This document shows, piece by piece, positions 34,331 through 47,077 of a stretch of DNA of 64,000 bases. The notes under the pieces were generated by a model. That model searched no databases and was not told the origin of the DNA. It was given only the letters and a program-made list of their open reading frames with translations. The translations under genes and the position numbers were made by a program. This DNA is from Ophryocystis elektroscirrha (Eukaryota > Apicomplexa > Conoidasida > Neogregarinorida > Ophryocystidae). The stretch lies in the NCBI GenBank assembly GCA_030141585.1, contig JAQIFP010000021.1, forward strand, positions 1,301 through 65,300, read 5' to 3'. How positions within the stretch are numbered: the stretch's first letter is position 1; every line of letters starts with the position of its first letter.

Positions 34331-34772
34331 TTATGTTAAATAGTTTTCTATATACCTAATAACTGTCATAAAAAATTATTGATGATAGTTTAATTATTTA
34401 TTTATTATATTTGGAAACATAATTTTTTTTTATCTACATACTCTAACAAAAAATTACTTATATTTTATGACAAAACTATCATTGGTTTCTAATATCTGTA
34501 TATGCCCTTATTATCTTTGAGTAAGCTACATAATTAGTTAACACATAAGACATACTATAATTAATTTTCTTTATTCTTATACCATTCTCTGTGTTTGAAA
34601 CAATATTATGCCTCAAGTTCCAATCATTTAGTGTATAATCATCTAGGTAAAAATAATTTGAGCTGAACTCTGAGTAAGGATGTCTTTCAATTACGGGAAT
34701 CATTGGTTGTAAATATTGACTATTAGCAAAGTAAAAAAAATACAAAGATACTGATAAAATTCGATGAAACAT
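33626..34772 (-). CDS. secreted protein, 136 residues, unknown
   Basis: Two exons on the minus strand, 34772-34556 and 33819-33626, joined in phase 1 across a 736-nt TA-rich intron with a gtatgt donor. The signal peptide is MFHRILSVSLYFFYFANSQY; the mature part is Tyr- and Asn-rich (SSNYFYLDDYTLNDWN, HVYEDDINKNLF) with sequons NVS, NTS and NET. If not spliced, exon 1 reads on to a stop at 34479 as a 97-residue protein. It is the first of the minus-strand secreted cluster; its start is 109 bp from the RRP12 stop. Confidence 0.6.
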
Positions 34773-34881
34773 TACTTTTGCAATTTACTTTAATGTTTGG
34801 GAAAAGGGAGTTAAGTTAATTTTGTGTAAAAGGGAGTTAATAAAAAAGGGGAGAATATAATTATAATACAAAAAAAAAAAA

Positions 34882-36289
34882 TTATTTTTTTCGCCTTAAA
34901 GTTTCTTTCAATGATTTTATATTGTGGCTTCTATTTTTTTCTTTCATCATATGAGGTTTTAATTTGATGTATGTATAAGGTAAAACATTTGTAGATTTTT
35001 TACGCTTTTGAGACTTTGGTTTTGAATTGACTTTAGTATTTTGTCGATCTAAGTAAATATTCAAAAAAAATTGAAATTAACTTACGAATTTTTTTCTTTT
35101 TTTTGGAAAGTCTATCTGTTATTTGAGGCTTCAATTTAGCTAAATCAGTAAGACTTTTGATATTCTATAAAATTTATTAATACATTTTTAAAGAATGATT
35201 ACTGTTTTGCAAACAAAAGGGTTGGCTTCTTTTTTGTTGATAAGATCTTTGTATGTAATTTCAAGGTTTTCTGTAGTGCGTTTTTTCTTCGTTGGATTTT
35301 TTCTTAGTAAAAAGTTATTTTCTTGGGGATCTAATATATTGAATTCATCAGTTTCTAGCAGAAAAGTTTCAGTATTGGGTCTTTTATTTCTGGATTGATT
35401 CTAAGAAAAAATAGAGATTTTTATGATGAATTACTTGTTTGGTTTGATTATTATTGTCTTCTTGTTCTTCTTCTTCTTCTTCATCTGAAGAAAAATCGAT
35501 GGAGAATTGATTCTGTGTGTTTTTCAGAGCAAATAGACGTTCATTTTCTTCTTGATCACTTGTATCTCTCTGATGAGATTTTGTTAGCTTAACTTTTTTT
35601 CTGCGGATTTGCTTGTCCATATATGTCAGAAACTGTTTATGATTGACTGGGAAGATACTTTGCAGTGTTTCCACACTCTAATAAATACATAAAATGATGC
35701 TTTTTTTTTTACAAGTTTCTTAACAACTTTTTCCAGTAAGTTTCTTATTGGTAAACGATAAGTGTTATGATGAGGAGAATTGAGTAAAGGCTCAATGTAA
35801 GTTTTTACAATATCAATTAATTCTTCTTTAGGTATATATTTTTGATATTTCTAATAAAATTATCATTTTTAACACATTTAATTACTCGTATGTATAACAA
35901 GCCTGATGCATATATTTGCTTCTCTGGTTGCTTTAAACATAATACTGCCAAATTGAATATATCCTTCATCAAAGATTTGTCAAGCTTATCCCCATAATAT
36001 GAAACTAGTAATGTAAGAGCTTTATAAGTCACGCATCGCATAGTTGTAGTTTTCGCTTGCAATCCAGGTATTAAAAACGTAAATAAATCATTTTCTATAA
36101 ATTAACAATTTATATACAAAATAAATATAATATATATATTATATTATATTTATTTATATACATATTATATTTATTTATATATATTGTTTATATAAATTAT
36201 ATATATATACAAATATTAATATTATTGTATTTATGTAAATATGTTATTATTTTATTATATGCAAATTATATAAATTTATATTAATAATT

Positions 36290-36336
<47 letters not shown>

Positions 36337-39300
36337 TAATTTATATATTAATGTATATACCAGAGCAGATATTTTCAGCTATTGCTTTAAACAAATCTTG
36401 AGATTCAACTTGAACGGATTTATTGAGACTCATTAGATTAAGCAAAGTTTCGGGTATTAAGGAAGAAAGAATATCAGAAATAAATGGTTTTTCCGCAAAA
36501 TTGTGTTTATGTAGAAATTTAACGAATATACGAAGAAAGCTTGTTCGAGTTTTTAGTGCAATTGAGCGACTTATAACGCGTATATTGTAGATTTGATCCC
36601 ACATACTTTTTATTTGATCATCTGTTACAATAATATCATTACAGTCTATCATAAATCTTTCAAACAAATGCTTTAGTAACTTGTAGAACCTTGGAACAGC
36701 TTTGATTAATATACGTTCTGCTATCTGTGTTGGTGTTGCTAATGTTAATTGAGTAGGTTTTGCAATTGCTTGATTTTTTGTCTTTTTGCTATTTGCATGG
36801 CAGCATTTTTGTAAAATATCTAAGAATAATTGTATACATAATAGAACTTCGTTAGTGGAGATTTGATTTATTAAAATGTCAATTACATCTATTAGACTTT
36901 CGCATTCACTTGACTGTAATGTTATACGGGCATCTATAGAACTGTCATTTTTAGATAATATAATATCTATGGATTTATCAATTGTAGTTTTCAAAGCAGA
37001 TGTAAAATTTCGGAGATTTTTCTCTAATATATCTGTATCACATATATCAACTAAGTTTCTTAGAGTATTGAAAAAAAGTTGTGAGATTCTTGAGTTTTCA
37101 CTTTGTACTATGCTTAAATTCTGCAAAAAAAAACCCGTATTTTTTTTTTTTTTTTTTTTTCAACGTTCTATATGAAACTTAAGCATAAATTTATTTAATT
37201 AAACTAGATTAAATCGAATTTATAACTAATTAAATAAATAAATGCAATTATATAGATTAAATTATTATTCAGATAAGTTCTAAAGAAATTATTATCAGCA
37301 TTTAAATACTGAAAAAAGTAAATTTACCTCTTGTGTGAGAGATTTTTGGAATTGTAAGAAACGAACAACTAAAAGACCCATAAACTGATTAAGTTGAGAT
37401 TTAATGAAAAATTTGGAGCTACATGGGTCTTCATTATTCCAAAGATACTTTAGAAAATAAAACTCAGATTTATCTGTGGATCGAACACTTTTTATTTGAT
37501 TAATTAGAATAATAAGAGCGGAACATATATGGTTTCGGATATTTGGAGAATCTAAATTATTCATCATCATAGTACAAAGATTTTTTGTATCTTCTTTAGA
37601 AGTAAAAATGGCATATGCATCCAAAGATTCTCTAAAAAAGTTGGGTAAAAGGGACCATATTTGTTCTTCTAATAACTTGTACTGTTTAACTTCAACTAAT
37701 TCGATGTCACTTGCAGCAAGTTTTGAAGCTTTATTGTGAAGTTGGATTGCAATTTTGTTGAGAATATCCATGAAAAATCTCAAATGATCTCTTTTCAAGT
37801 AACTGCTTAATATCGGCAATAGCCATGCGTTTGATGCTATTGTGAAATCTGGAGATCTCAATGATGTGCTTAATATAGGATTAAGGTTGAAATATGGAAT
37901 CTCTATAAGCGTCGTCATATCAAAAATATGAAATATTCCACTTATGCACTGCTTCAATTGTCTCCTGTAAGAAAAGATAGTTTACAAATCGACTAAATCC
38001 CTCATTTTAATGCTTTCAAATATGTTTATACATGTTACTAATAGTCATTAAACATAATATTTAACTCTATTATTATTTTAAACGGGTATATAAAATTAGT
38101 AACAAATATTTTTTAAGGTTTGGTATTCAATACTAGATAAATATATATATATATATATACTAATTATTATTATACATATATATATATAAAATAAAAAACT
38201 TATACTTACATATATGTATATAAATATATATGTCTATATTCATATATATAAATATCTATAGATATAAGCATACATATATATATACATATATATACATATA
38301 TATATACATATATATACATATATATATACATATACGTACATATATACATATATATACAATATATATCAATATATACTCAAAAATATATATATATATATAA
38401 ATAATTATTTAGATTATATGTATTTGAATGAAATTTAGTTATATTACTTATAAATTTGAATTTCTTGAAGTCTAAGCTGTCTGTACTGAATTTCAGTGTC
38501 ATCTTGATTATTCGCTTCAGTTTGTAGAGTAAAAGTTTCATTTTCTTTCAGAATTTTCGCAATAGCCGTTATACCAGTTTTAAAAATAGTAGAGAACCAG
38601 TATCTTGAAATGATAGTATAAAATTCATGGAAAGGAATTTTGATTAGTTGAGTATATACACTTTCTTCATTTTGAAACTTGATACCGGCGTAATTTTGCG
38701 CATCATTTTTATATAATTGTAACAATACTTTCACAAAATAAGAATTGTTTCGACAAATATTAAAGTAATCTATAGAAATTTCCGTTAATTTATTAATTAT
38801 AATAGTCCATAACTGAAACGTTACTTTCCATAAATGCTTATTTTTTAATAATAAATGTGTATTTAAGAAGGTTATGAAACACGGTATTATATATGTGCTA
38901 GCTGTGGAATAATTGACTATTTTTTGAATTGAAGATATGCCTTCATTTACTAAAGCTTCATTTGACATTTCCAGTATTGATTTATATACGCTTTTGTCAG
39001 AAAAAAGTGTATGGATAACATCCATAATACTAGTTCGTAGTTTTAAATATAAATCACAGTCATCAGACAACTTTAACTTTCCGCTGAACATATTTTGAGG
39101 AGCTAAGCTATCGAATATAATGTTTTTCATATCTATAAAATAGTTGCTTTCTTTGACTAAATGATTTGTGTACAATAGCATATTTTGGATGCTATTTGAG
39201 AGTATAGATAATATCAAAGGTATAGCGCCATGGAAATTGGTCATTCTTGAACCAAGTCGATTCACCTCGTATACTATATTTTCGCATTTTTTATAGTGAT

Positions 39301-40054
39301 CAAAAGTTGTTATTGGTAATTGGCTAAAAGCTTCAATAAAATAGAATGGTATTAAAGAAGATTGTAATATATATTGGATTTGAGGAAATAATTTATTTAT
39401 TATAAATGCATGAAGTTCTTCAGTCGGTAGTTGTAAACATAAAAAATGCAAGAATTCGTTGTAAAATGTTAAACGTTGCACTTCCAAAGCTTTTTTTCGA
39501 TATAACCACTCGTATAATGCAGTAAATATAATTTCTGTGTCATGGATTTTGAGGTTTTGTATATAAAGTTCTATTAGTTGAACAGAATTGTCATAAGATA
39601 TAATAGTACAAGTAAATAGTATTTTCAATAATGTTTTATGATCACGATTGGTATAATCTTGCTTTAAATAAGTATGGATTAAGTTAAGCATAAGATTTAT
39701 CAAGATTTGATGATTAGTATTATACGGCTGATTATTCGTAGCAGCACATATTATTTGATTGATAGTTTCAAGGTTTAATTCCGGCTTAGTATCCAGTGTT
39801 AGATTATATACTATATGTAATAATAAAGCTAAGGATACTGTGCGATCAGATACCGATTCTTTTGAATCTTGAGATAGGGTATCAAGTACAGAATTGAGTA
39901 TATTTCGAATAGATCCATTGTTACTTAAAAATTCGATTATAGTATTATAAATGTTGATACTTTTGTCATATACATCATCAGTCAGTGCTAATGTACTATA
40001 GAAATCTGTAGAGTGCATATATCTCTGTATAGTGTCCTCTGTAATATACTCCAT
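34882..40054 (-). CDS. RRP12: RRP12-like ribosome biogenesis protein
   Basis: Nine exons on the minus strand: 40054-38448, 37964-37328, 37120-36361, 36094-35886, 35850-35713, 35677-35435, 35400-35203, 35164-35086 and 35048-34882; 1345 residues (yeast Rrp12 1228, human 1297). HEAT-like helices run over most of its length. Diagnostic segments are [20 protein letters not shown] and [20 protein letters not shown], matching the NUC173-type domain (family LExQxWxLLPGFCxxPxD). A basic, acidic-patched C-terminus follows: [14 protein letters not shown], then LPYTYIKLK and [11 protein letters not shown], like the YIPL...RRKK ending of the family. Rrp12 binds pre-40S particles and assists their maturation and export. 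Five introns are 34-38 nt; three are longer and AT-rich, including one of 483 nt at 37965-38447. Confidence 0.85.
36110..36345. repeat. TA/TTATAT microsatellite in RRP12 intron
   Basis: AT-only low-complexity sequence in intron 36095-36360, ending in a pure TA run of about 35 bp (36297-36331). Confidence 0.88.
38140..38400. repeat. TA/TACA microsatellite in RRP12 intron
   Basis: Mixed (TA)n and (TATACA)n tract inside intron 37965-38447. No exon seen. Confidence 0.88.
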
Positions 40055-40102
40055 TTTTTCAGCAATATATAGCTGAAATCAGTATATCAAAAGGAACGCT
40101 TA

Positions 40103-40683
40103 ATGAATAATAGTGATTTCGTTCATATTTATAATATTAATTGGAAGACTGTTCTAAATTCAACTAAACAGATAACTTTTCTATCATATGGTATTATATT
40201 TATAGCTTTAGGATTACTGTTTGCAAGTTTTGGATTTTCATTAATCAAATCCAGTTATCTCAGCGTGCAAATTAAAATATTAGTTTTTATAATATTATCA
40301 TGTATGTCTATATACATTAATTGGATAGGATCTGTGTTCTTTTGTCGTGGTTAATATATATTTCAGATTACCAAAGATTTTTCATTGCTCTGATCATAAT
40401 TGTATAATTTTTCTTATTCTCCAAATTCAATATTATTACTAACAATATGTCTTTGTATATTATATAATCTATATATATATATACATTATAATTGTTAATT
40501 ATATTTATTAATTATAATTATTAATAATAATTATTAATAATAATTATTAATTATAATTAATAGATATAATTGTTAAATATTGTTAGTGTTAATCCGACGG
40601 TGTAAACTTCATATTACACTATTCAAATTATTATTAATTTTATAGCAAGATTTGATGAAGATTTAACAACGCTTTCGCCTTGA
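40103..40683 (+). CDS. two-helix membrane protein, possibly TMEM230-like
   Basis: Exon 40103-40349 is well supported: MNNSDFVHIYNINWKTVLNS, then two hydrophobic helices (ITFLSYGIIFIALGLLFASF and IKILVFIILSCMSIYINWIG). The frame then stops at 40354, or splices through a gttaat donor to exon 40646-40683, ending RFDEDLTTLSP; the phases agree, and other genes here use gtta donors. Size, two-helix layout and an acidic tail resemble TMEM230/TMEM134-type proteins, but no diagnostic motif is certain. Its start is 48 bp from the divergent RRP12 start. Confidence 0.45.
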
Positions 40684-41015
40684 CGTCGTTTATTTGGATT
40701 GGGATATGAATAAGACTTCTTATACAATTATGAAACAGATCAAAAAATATATTTTGTACAAATCATCATTTTAATTTTTTGTTCATAAAATGCAATCAAC
40801 TGATAATTTTATTAAAAGGTACAATAGGAATACATACGAATGTCACAATTAAAAATATTGCTGAAAGTATCTACAAAATAAATATTATAATTAATTGTAG
40901 AGTAGAAACTTGTTGTTATTAATTATTAATAAATCAAAAAACGTTTAAGTTTCAATTGTTGTAAATAAATATTTGTTGTTGTCTCTATAGAAAAAGACGT
41001 ACAATAAAAATTAAA
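40684..41015. other. intergenic, nothing certain
   Basis: 332 bp upstream of the oocyst-wall-like gene. On the minus strand about 40803-40874 could encode a hydrophobic stretch (AIFLIVTFVCIPIVPFNK) after a possible acceptor, but no start exon was found. Likely promoter region. Confidence 0.4.
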
Positions 41016-41598
41016 ATGATTTATACAATTATTGTTTATTTATCATTATTTATAAACATAATAAAATGTGATATAATAGAGGATGAATATGAAGAAATTC
41101 GTTTCCCTGCAGCACAATTTTGCTATCCAAACTTAAAATATATGGGTGAAAAAACATACAGCGAAGAGTATAATGCTTGTATAAAGCTTGATCTAAAAGA
41201 TACTGTTCCCATCATTGATGACGTAAGAACATTAAAAAAAAAAAAACTGCTGTAGCCTTGTGAGTCCTATGTTAATTCAACCTGTATTCCCAAACGTAGA
41301 TGCGCTTGTCCACCGAAGTAAAAAGAAAATATAAAAATGTTGCGCTATCACAAAATATATAATATAAAATAATAATCTATTATATTATTATTATTATTAT
41401 ATAATAATATATATTATAATGATATATAATATTGTATAATAATTCTCATATACACTGTATTAATTTATTACACATAAATATATATATATATATATATATA
41501 TTAATTTATGTTATTATTAATTTATATTATTATTTATTTATATTTTTATTTATTCATATTATTATATTTATTATATTATTTTAAAATAAATTTCATAA

Positions 41599-41643
<45 letters not shown>

Positions 41644-42697
41644 TTTAATTAATTATTTATATATAGTTTTACCAACAAAATGTATTTGTGTAGATGTGTG
41701 TATACTTTTATATATTTAAATCATTTTTTAAAACAATTTGAGCATGTTTTTTTCATCATACATTTACACAGTGCAGCTGAATTTAAAGTTACAGTGAAAA
41801 ACATGTATTCGTACACTAATTTTGAGTTTTGAGTGCAACTAATTAAATTTATTGAAATTTCGTAGTTTTGATATTTCGGAAAACCCTTTAAGCTGTATTA
41901 GAACAGAAACTTTAAATCAAAAAAAACCGAAATGTCCAGAAGGCTTTAAACCAGCGTTGAGCGCTGATCAAACTTCAATTAGATGCAAAAGTCATCAAGA
42001 CACGGATGCAGACTGCGTAATAGATGAATACGTAATTTAAAGGTTTTTATAGCGTGCCTCAGGGCTCCAAATTGTGCACATGTCCAGCAGGAGGTACACT
42101 TATTCAATTTAAAAAAACTCCGTCATGTAGAAGATACATGATTATTACTTCAGAATACCCAAGAGAGTGTCCATTGGTAAATATATTCCATTAACTTTTT
42201 ATACTATGCTTTATATATATATATTGATATTCCACAACAAACATGAAATATATAACGTATATTATATATATTAAAGGTATATGTTATATATAACGTATAT
42301 TATATATATTTAACGTATATGTTATATATAACGTATATTATATATATTTAACGTATATGTTATATATAACGTATATTATATATATATTATACATAACACA
42401 TATATGGTATATATAGCGTATATTATATATATATATATATAGCGTATATTATACGTATAACGTATATTATATATATATATATATAGCGTATATCATACAT
42501 ATAACGTATATGTTGTATATAGCGTATATTATATATAGCATATATTATATATAGCATATATTATATATAGCATATATTATATATAGCGTATATTATATAT
42601 AGCGTATATTATACATATAACGTATATTATATATAGCGTATATTATACATATAATGTATATCATATATTTAATGTATATTATATATAGCGTATATTT

Positions 42698-42730
<33 letters not shown>

Positions 42731-43633
42731 TTTGAATTAGCATATCTATATTTAAGTACATTTAATATACAAATTACAGAGGAAAGTTAATCATGTTATA
42801 TAATATTATAAAAATGTAAACTTATATATATCTTTATTACTAAGTTTATTATAGTATACAAATTAAGTTTTAAAACTATGAATTTTAGGGATTTACACGT
42901 ACTGCAGACGGTTTAAATTGTGAAAAAATTACAATACTTCCATTTGAAGAGTATTGTACTGAAGAAAATTATAAACTAAGTCCTATTGAGTGTACAAGCC
43001 CATTAGTTAAAGACCCTCGAAACTGCTATCCTCGAAATGTACAGGATCGTGGTATAAGATGTCCAAAAGGATACATGATAACTAAGGGAGTTATTAAAAT
43101 AATTTGTGCTAAAGTTATTGTTTCTCCTGCTTACTATGACTGCAGGTAATAAAAGTATAGTTTACGTTAATGTCTACCAATATATTAAATATATATCCAT
43201 TCAGTCATATTACATGGGGTTTTCCTCAGTCATCGGTGCACTGTATCATATAGTCTAATTATTGCTTATAATTATATATATTAATTATTATTCACAAGAC
43301 ATGTTATACATATATATATATAATATACCGTGGATATTAGCCATGTACTTAGTATATTATGTGTAATAAATAATCAAACACATTGGTGTTTTTGTTAAGC
43401 AATAATTACTTTAGTACAGCACATATATATTTAGGTTGTTTAAAAACGCCGTATTAGTAGAGCAAGAAGACCCTCGCACAAATTATTGCGTTTATAAAAT
43501 GAAAAAGACACCAAATAACGTTATTCCAACTATTAAAGATATCTCTCAAAGATTAGATGAAAAGAAAATTTATAAAAGAATGAAAAATGTTCCTTTTACA
43601 AATATCGCAAATTTTACTGAAATATATATATAG
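41016..43633 (+). CDS. oocyst wall-like cysteine-rich secreted protein
   Basis: Six exons: 41016-41222, 41256-41317, 41866-42031, 42063-42176, 42889-43145 and 43435-43633; 334 residues. Signal peptide MIYTIIVYLSLFINIIKC. The mature protein has regularly spaced cysteines with repeats of the CPxG type: KCPEGFKPALSADQTSIRCK, CTCPAGGTLIQFKKTPSCRR, and RGIRCPKGYMITKGV followed by CAK, plus PCESYVNSTCIPKRRCACPP. This pattern matches coccidian and Cryptosporidium oocyst wall proteins, which form disulfide-linked layers of the oocyst wall. The C-terminal 60 residues are basic and cysteine-poor. Introns are 33, 548, 31, 712 (a satellite) and 289 nt. The gene overlaps the minus-strand small ORF by 20 bp at its 3' end. 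Subfamily not determined. Confidence 0.78.
42239..42720. repeat. palindrome-rich satellite in oocyst-wall gene intron
   Basis: Inside intron 42177-42888. It is built from words such as aacgtatattatata, gttatatataacgtat and agcgtatattatata, many self-complementary (ttatatataa, acgt cores), so each unit can form hairpins. It begins with three copies of an approximately 48-bp higher-order unit (about 42250-42380) and degrades into 16-24-bp units (gcgtatattatatata) to about 42690. Confidence 0.88.
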
Positions 43634-43814
43634 TGCTTATGAATTTTATTAAGTGCAATTTGCCTAACAGCTCAGCTACAGCATTCAAATATAATATTTG
43701 ACATAGTGACTCGGTTGAATCGCTAGTATCATCACCGCTGCAATAGGCGTATAACCGATGTTGCAGTCTTCGGATAAGAAGACAAAGACCTATTAGAAAA
43801 ATCATAACACGCAT
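43614..43814 (-). CDS. small membrane-type protein, 66 residues
   Basis: Minus-strand frame from ATG 43814: MRVMIFLIGLCLLIRRLQHR is a short hydrophobic helix followed by basic residues, then an acidic stretch (CSGDDTSDSTESLCQ) and LNAVAELLGKLHLIKFI. Codon use looks real. Its last 20 bp overlap the end of the oocyst-wall-like gene on the other strand. No family recognised; it may be longer if spliced. Confidence 0.4.
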   Translation of the reverse strand: MRVMIFLIGLCLLIRRLQHRLYAYCSGDDTSDSTESLCQILYLNAVAELLGKLHLIKFISTIYIFQ

Positions 43815-43937
43815 GTTGGGACAGCAGTAATTTTGAAAAAAATTGATTATATTAAAAAAAAAAAAAAAAAAAAAGTTATAAGGAAAAAAATGTTTCTTTT
43901 TTTTTTTTACATTTTTTAAGTTTTTTTTTGAAAGTAA

Positions 43938-44452
43938 CTAGTAGAATTGTGAAGCGACAAATTTTGAAAGTTTGGTTTTTTGATTAGAACCTTCTTTAGA
44001 GAAATAAGGTAAGGAATATGTTTTAATAACCCCGTGACTTGTACCAACAAGCAATAAATCACCAAAATCATTAAAATCAAATACAGTAGGGTATTTCATA
44101 GATTTATCTTGACGAGGAAAGTTTTTGAACGTTGTGAGACTATGCAGATGTGTCTAAAAATATTATCAAGAATCAATAACGTACGAGTTTAATAGCTTCA
44201 GGAGCAAATGAAGAGATCATACCGAGAATTTGATTTGATGGATGGAACTTTACTTGTGTTACAATTGTTGTTAAATTTCCTATAGCCTAAAATAAAAAAT
44301 ATCAATTGTCGACTTATACATTATAAATTTATTCAAAAATAATTATACATATATATACATATATAGTATTTATATAAATAAATTTGAATAAATCATAGTT
44401 ATAATATTATATAATAATAATACACAATATAAAGTTATTACTTAAAAATATA

Positions 44453-44503
<51 letters not shown>

Positions 44504-46354
44504 TATTTATAGAATTATAATTAAATAAATTATATTGATAATACTATATAATAATTATATATAGGATTTACTTTTTTAAGTAATATAATAATAATAATAA
44601 ATAATTATTGCATATATAAAGCAAATATATTGATTTTTAATAAAATTATTAATAATAAATATGTTATGTATAAATTAAATAATTTAGGGAGTAATATTAA
44701 CTTTAATTAGCTTAAAGTTTTCTTGTGTTGGTTGTTCTACAGCTTGTTGTTTGAAAACAGAGGACATTTGAAGATTGGAATTTATGCGGCGTACATCATA
44801 TAAATTGACGTATCCAGTTTTAGAGCCAACGGCTAGAAAATGATCAAAGGGAGACAAGGATATGGAGGTAACACAAGTTGAACCTTCATCTTTAATTCGT
44901 CTAAAGCAGCCTTTTTTACGTGTATCCCATTCGTATATCTAAACATTTAATTATTTAATAATTTGATTACATAGCCTGATTCATCTCCTGTGTATAAGCA
45001 CACTCCATACGAGTAGCTACTGGACGAAAAAGTAATGGCTCGTCCAAAATTATTCATTTTATATTTTTGAACTATTTGATTAGTACGTTTATCTAACAAC
45101 AATGTATATCCTTGGTCAGCTAAAACGGCGTGTAAATTTGAATCATTTGGAGCTATTGCGTATCCATGTAAAGTATTATATGTTTTATTTATTTGAAGGG
45201 ATTCTGTAATATCCATAGATCTATAAAATTGCATTACATATATAATTATAGAAAATATAGAGTGCATATACAATTATATAGAGTGTATATATAATTATAA
45301 AGTGTATATATAATTATAGAGTGTATATATATAATTATAAAATATATCTATATTTATATATAACTATAAAGTATATATATTTATATAGATATATAAGCAA
45401 TAGAATGTAAATGATTACCCAGTTTCAATATTGTACTTGTATAGACTATGTTTGCCGCATATGCCTGATATGTAAGCTTCGTTATTAGGTATAGCTGCTT
45501 TAATATTCCGTCTAGAGAAATCAATAGATTTAATTAGCTTAGTATTTTTATGTCCGGCATTCTGTAAAGTAAAATGTCTAAATAATACATTTTGCGTATA
45601 TATATATATATATACATATCAGCTTATAAACAATCACATTATTGTTAAACAAAGAGTTGATAGAAAAATATATTTAGCATATCAAATAACCTTATAAATA
45701 TTGAGGGAGTTATCTCGGGCAGCAGCTATAAACAGTTTGGTACCGGGAACAAAGGAACAAATAGTGACACAACTTCTATGGAGGAAGTAGCGACAATTAA
45801 GCTTACTGAAAATGATTAAAGTGATTGGCATCTGGAAGCGTTTTGTAATGAAGATTTTCCGAAGGCAAATGTGTATTTGTAGAGTTAATTAACTTTGTGG
45901 AGGAATGTAATAAAGAATCCACACCTTCAGATAACTTTATTTTTTTACTACGGTTTATGGACTCTTCAGCTGATTTTTTTTTTAATTTGGAGACCCAATC
46001 GGAAGAGTTTAACTTTGAATTCTTAAATTTCTTCAATAATCTCTGAAGATTGGAAGCAGAGACGACGGTATCCTCCACTTCATTCTGATACTTTTTTAAT
46101 TTCCGTAATTTTTGGAATTCTTGTATGTCTATATAATTTTCTTCATCTTCGGGATCATGCCATAATTTCTCTTCACTTTTATTAGAAACTGTTGATTCGG
46201 AGTCTTCTGAATCTGATATGTCGTGATATTCCTTAAATGCTTTTTCAAGCCATTCCGCTTCATCTACTGGTTCAATAAGTGCATCTGCGTTTGCTTGAAC
46301 CACAAATAACTCGCTTTTGTCAGTTTCTAAGTTTTTTTTTGAAACTTCAGTCAT
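43938..46354 (-). CDS. UTP18: UTP18 WD-repeat protein of the SSU processome
   Basis: Seven exons on the minus strand: 46354-45807, 45775-45691, 45561-45419, 45220-44971, 44938-44702, 44286-44185 and 44153-43938; 526 residues (human 556). The N-terminal ~180 residues are acidic then basic, with LWHDPEDEENYIDIQEFQKL and LPDANHFNHFQ (family KDANQ). A WD40 propeller follows: VPGTKLFIAAARDNSLNIYK, AYISGICGKHSLYKYNIETG, HGYAIAPNDSNLHAVLADQG, IYEWDTRKKGCFRRI and LAVGSKTGYVNLYD. The blade LTTIVTQVKFHPSNQILGMI is specific to Utp18 (NLTTxITSLEFHxxSQILAM). Utp18 is part of UTP-B in 18S rRNA processing and recruits the exosome cofactor Mtr4 through an arch-interacting motif, which I did not identify here. 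Introns of 31, 32 and 31 nt alternate with longer ones. Confidence 0.88.
44325..44660. repeat. TA-rich tract in UTP18 intron
   Basis: AT-only sequence with a pure TA run at about 44457-44496, inside intron 44287-44701. Confidence 0.85.
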
Positions 46355-46848
46355 CCCGCCATGTAAACCTTAACTAAAAAAATAATTTGAACATTTACAT
46401 TTTTCTATATTTGTTTGGTTTAGTTGGCAGGGGTTCTTTCATTTGTAAGTAATAATTGAAAGTGTTCAATCATGCACTTCATTTTTTATTTAAAATATGT
46501 TAAATTTTCATATTTTAAAAAAACCGTACAATTATTGTATTTTTTATGTTCAATAAAATTTGTATATTTGCGGCTGTAACATTTCTAATACTACGCTCTT
46601 CTTGTCTAGAATATCCTTACTGTGTCAAATACATTTTTTATAACTACTCGAAAAATATAGACAAAATATACATTAAATACAAAAAAACCAATTTATTTAG
46701 TAAACTTATATAACTTGTTAATTAAACACAATAGAACACTAATCAAAATGACGATTCCAGATATTTGAAATTATAAAAAACCCTATTGTTTGTATGTTTT
46801 GGTTTAAATTAAATACTATATGGACAATGATTTGAGCTCAGAAGTAAA
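46355..46848. other. intergenic upstream of UTP18 and the 5S genes
   Basis: 494 bp with no recognised gene. It must hold the UTP18 promoter. No external Pol III element was recognised in front of the 5S copy. Confidence 0.6.
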
Positions 46849-46965
46849 TTGTCGGCCATATTTCTCTGTTAACACCAGATCCCATCCGAACTCTGAAGTT
46901 AAGCTAAGAAAAGGCTGATCAGTACTGGTATCGGAGACGGACCGGAAACACTCAGCTGCTGACAA
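46849..46965 (+). rRNA. 5S ribosomal RNA, copy 1
   Basis: 117-nt eukaryotic 5S rRNA. The terminal stem pairs ttgtc (46849 onward) with gacaa (to 46965). The conserved core cagatcccatccgaactctg and the internal control region agttaagctaagaaaagg are present, as is gatcagtactggtatcggag (family GGTxAGTACTxGGATGGGAG). It is followed by six Ts before the assembly gap. Identical in sequence to copy 2 at 47078. Confidence 0.96.
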
Positions 46966-46971
46966 TTTTTT

Positions 46972-47071
46972 NNNNNNNNNNNNNNNNNNNNNNNNNNNNN
47001 NNNNNNNNNNNNNNNNNNNNNNNNNNNNNNNNNNNNNNNNNNNNNNNNNNNNNNNNNNNNNNNNNNNNNNN
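46972..47071. other. assembly gap of 100 N inside the 5S array
   Basis: Exactly 100 N, the usual placeholder for a gap of unknown size. Because identical 5S genes lie on both sides, the assembler has probably collapsed or broken a tandem array here. Open frames reported across it are meaningless. Confidence 0.97.
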
Positions 47072-47077
47072 TTAAAA

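Noticed and set aside
40350..40366. 17-nt intron in the two-helix membrane protein gene
   Set aside because: Far below the 29-nt minimum seen in the well-supported genes; a longer intron to 40645 also keeps phase.
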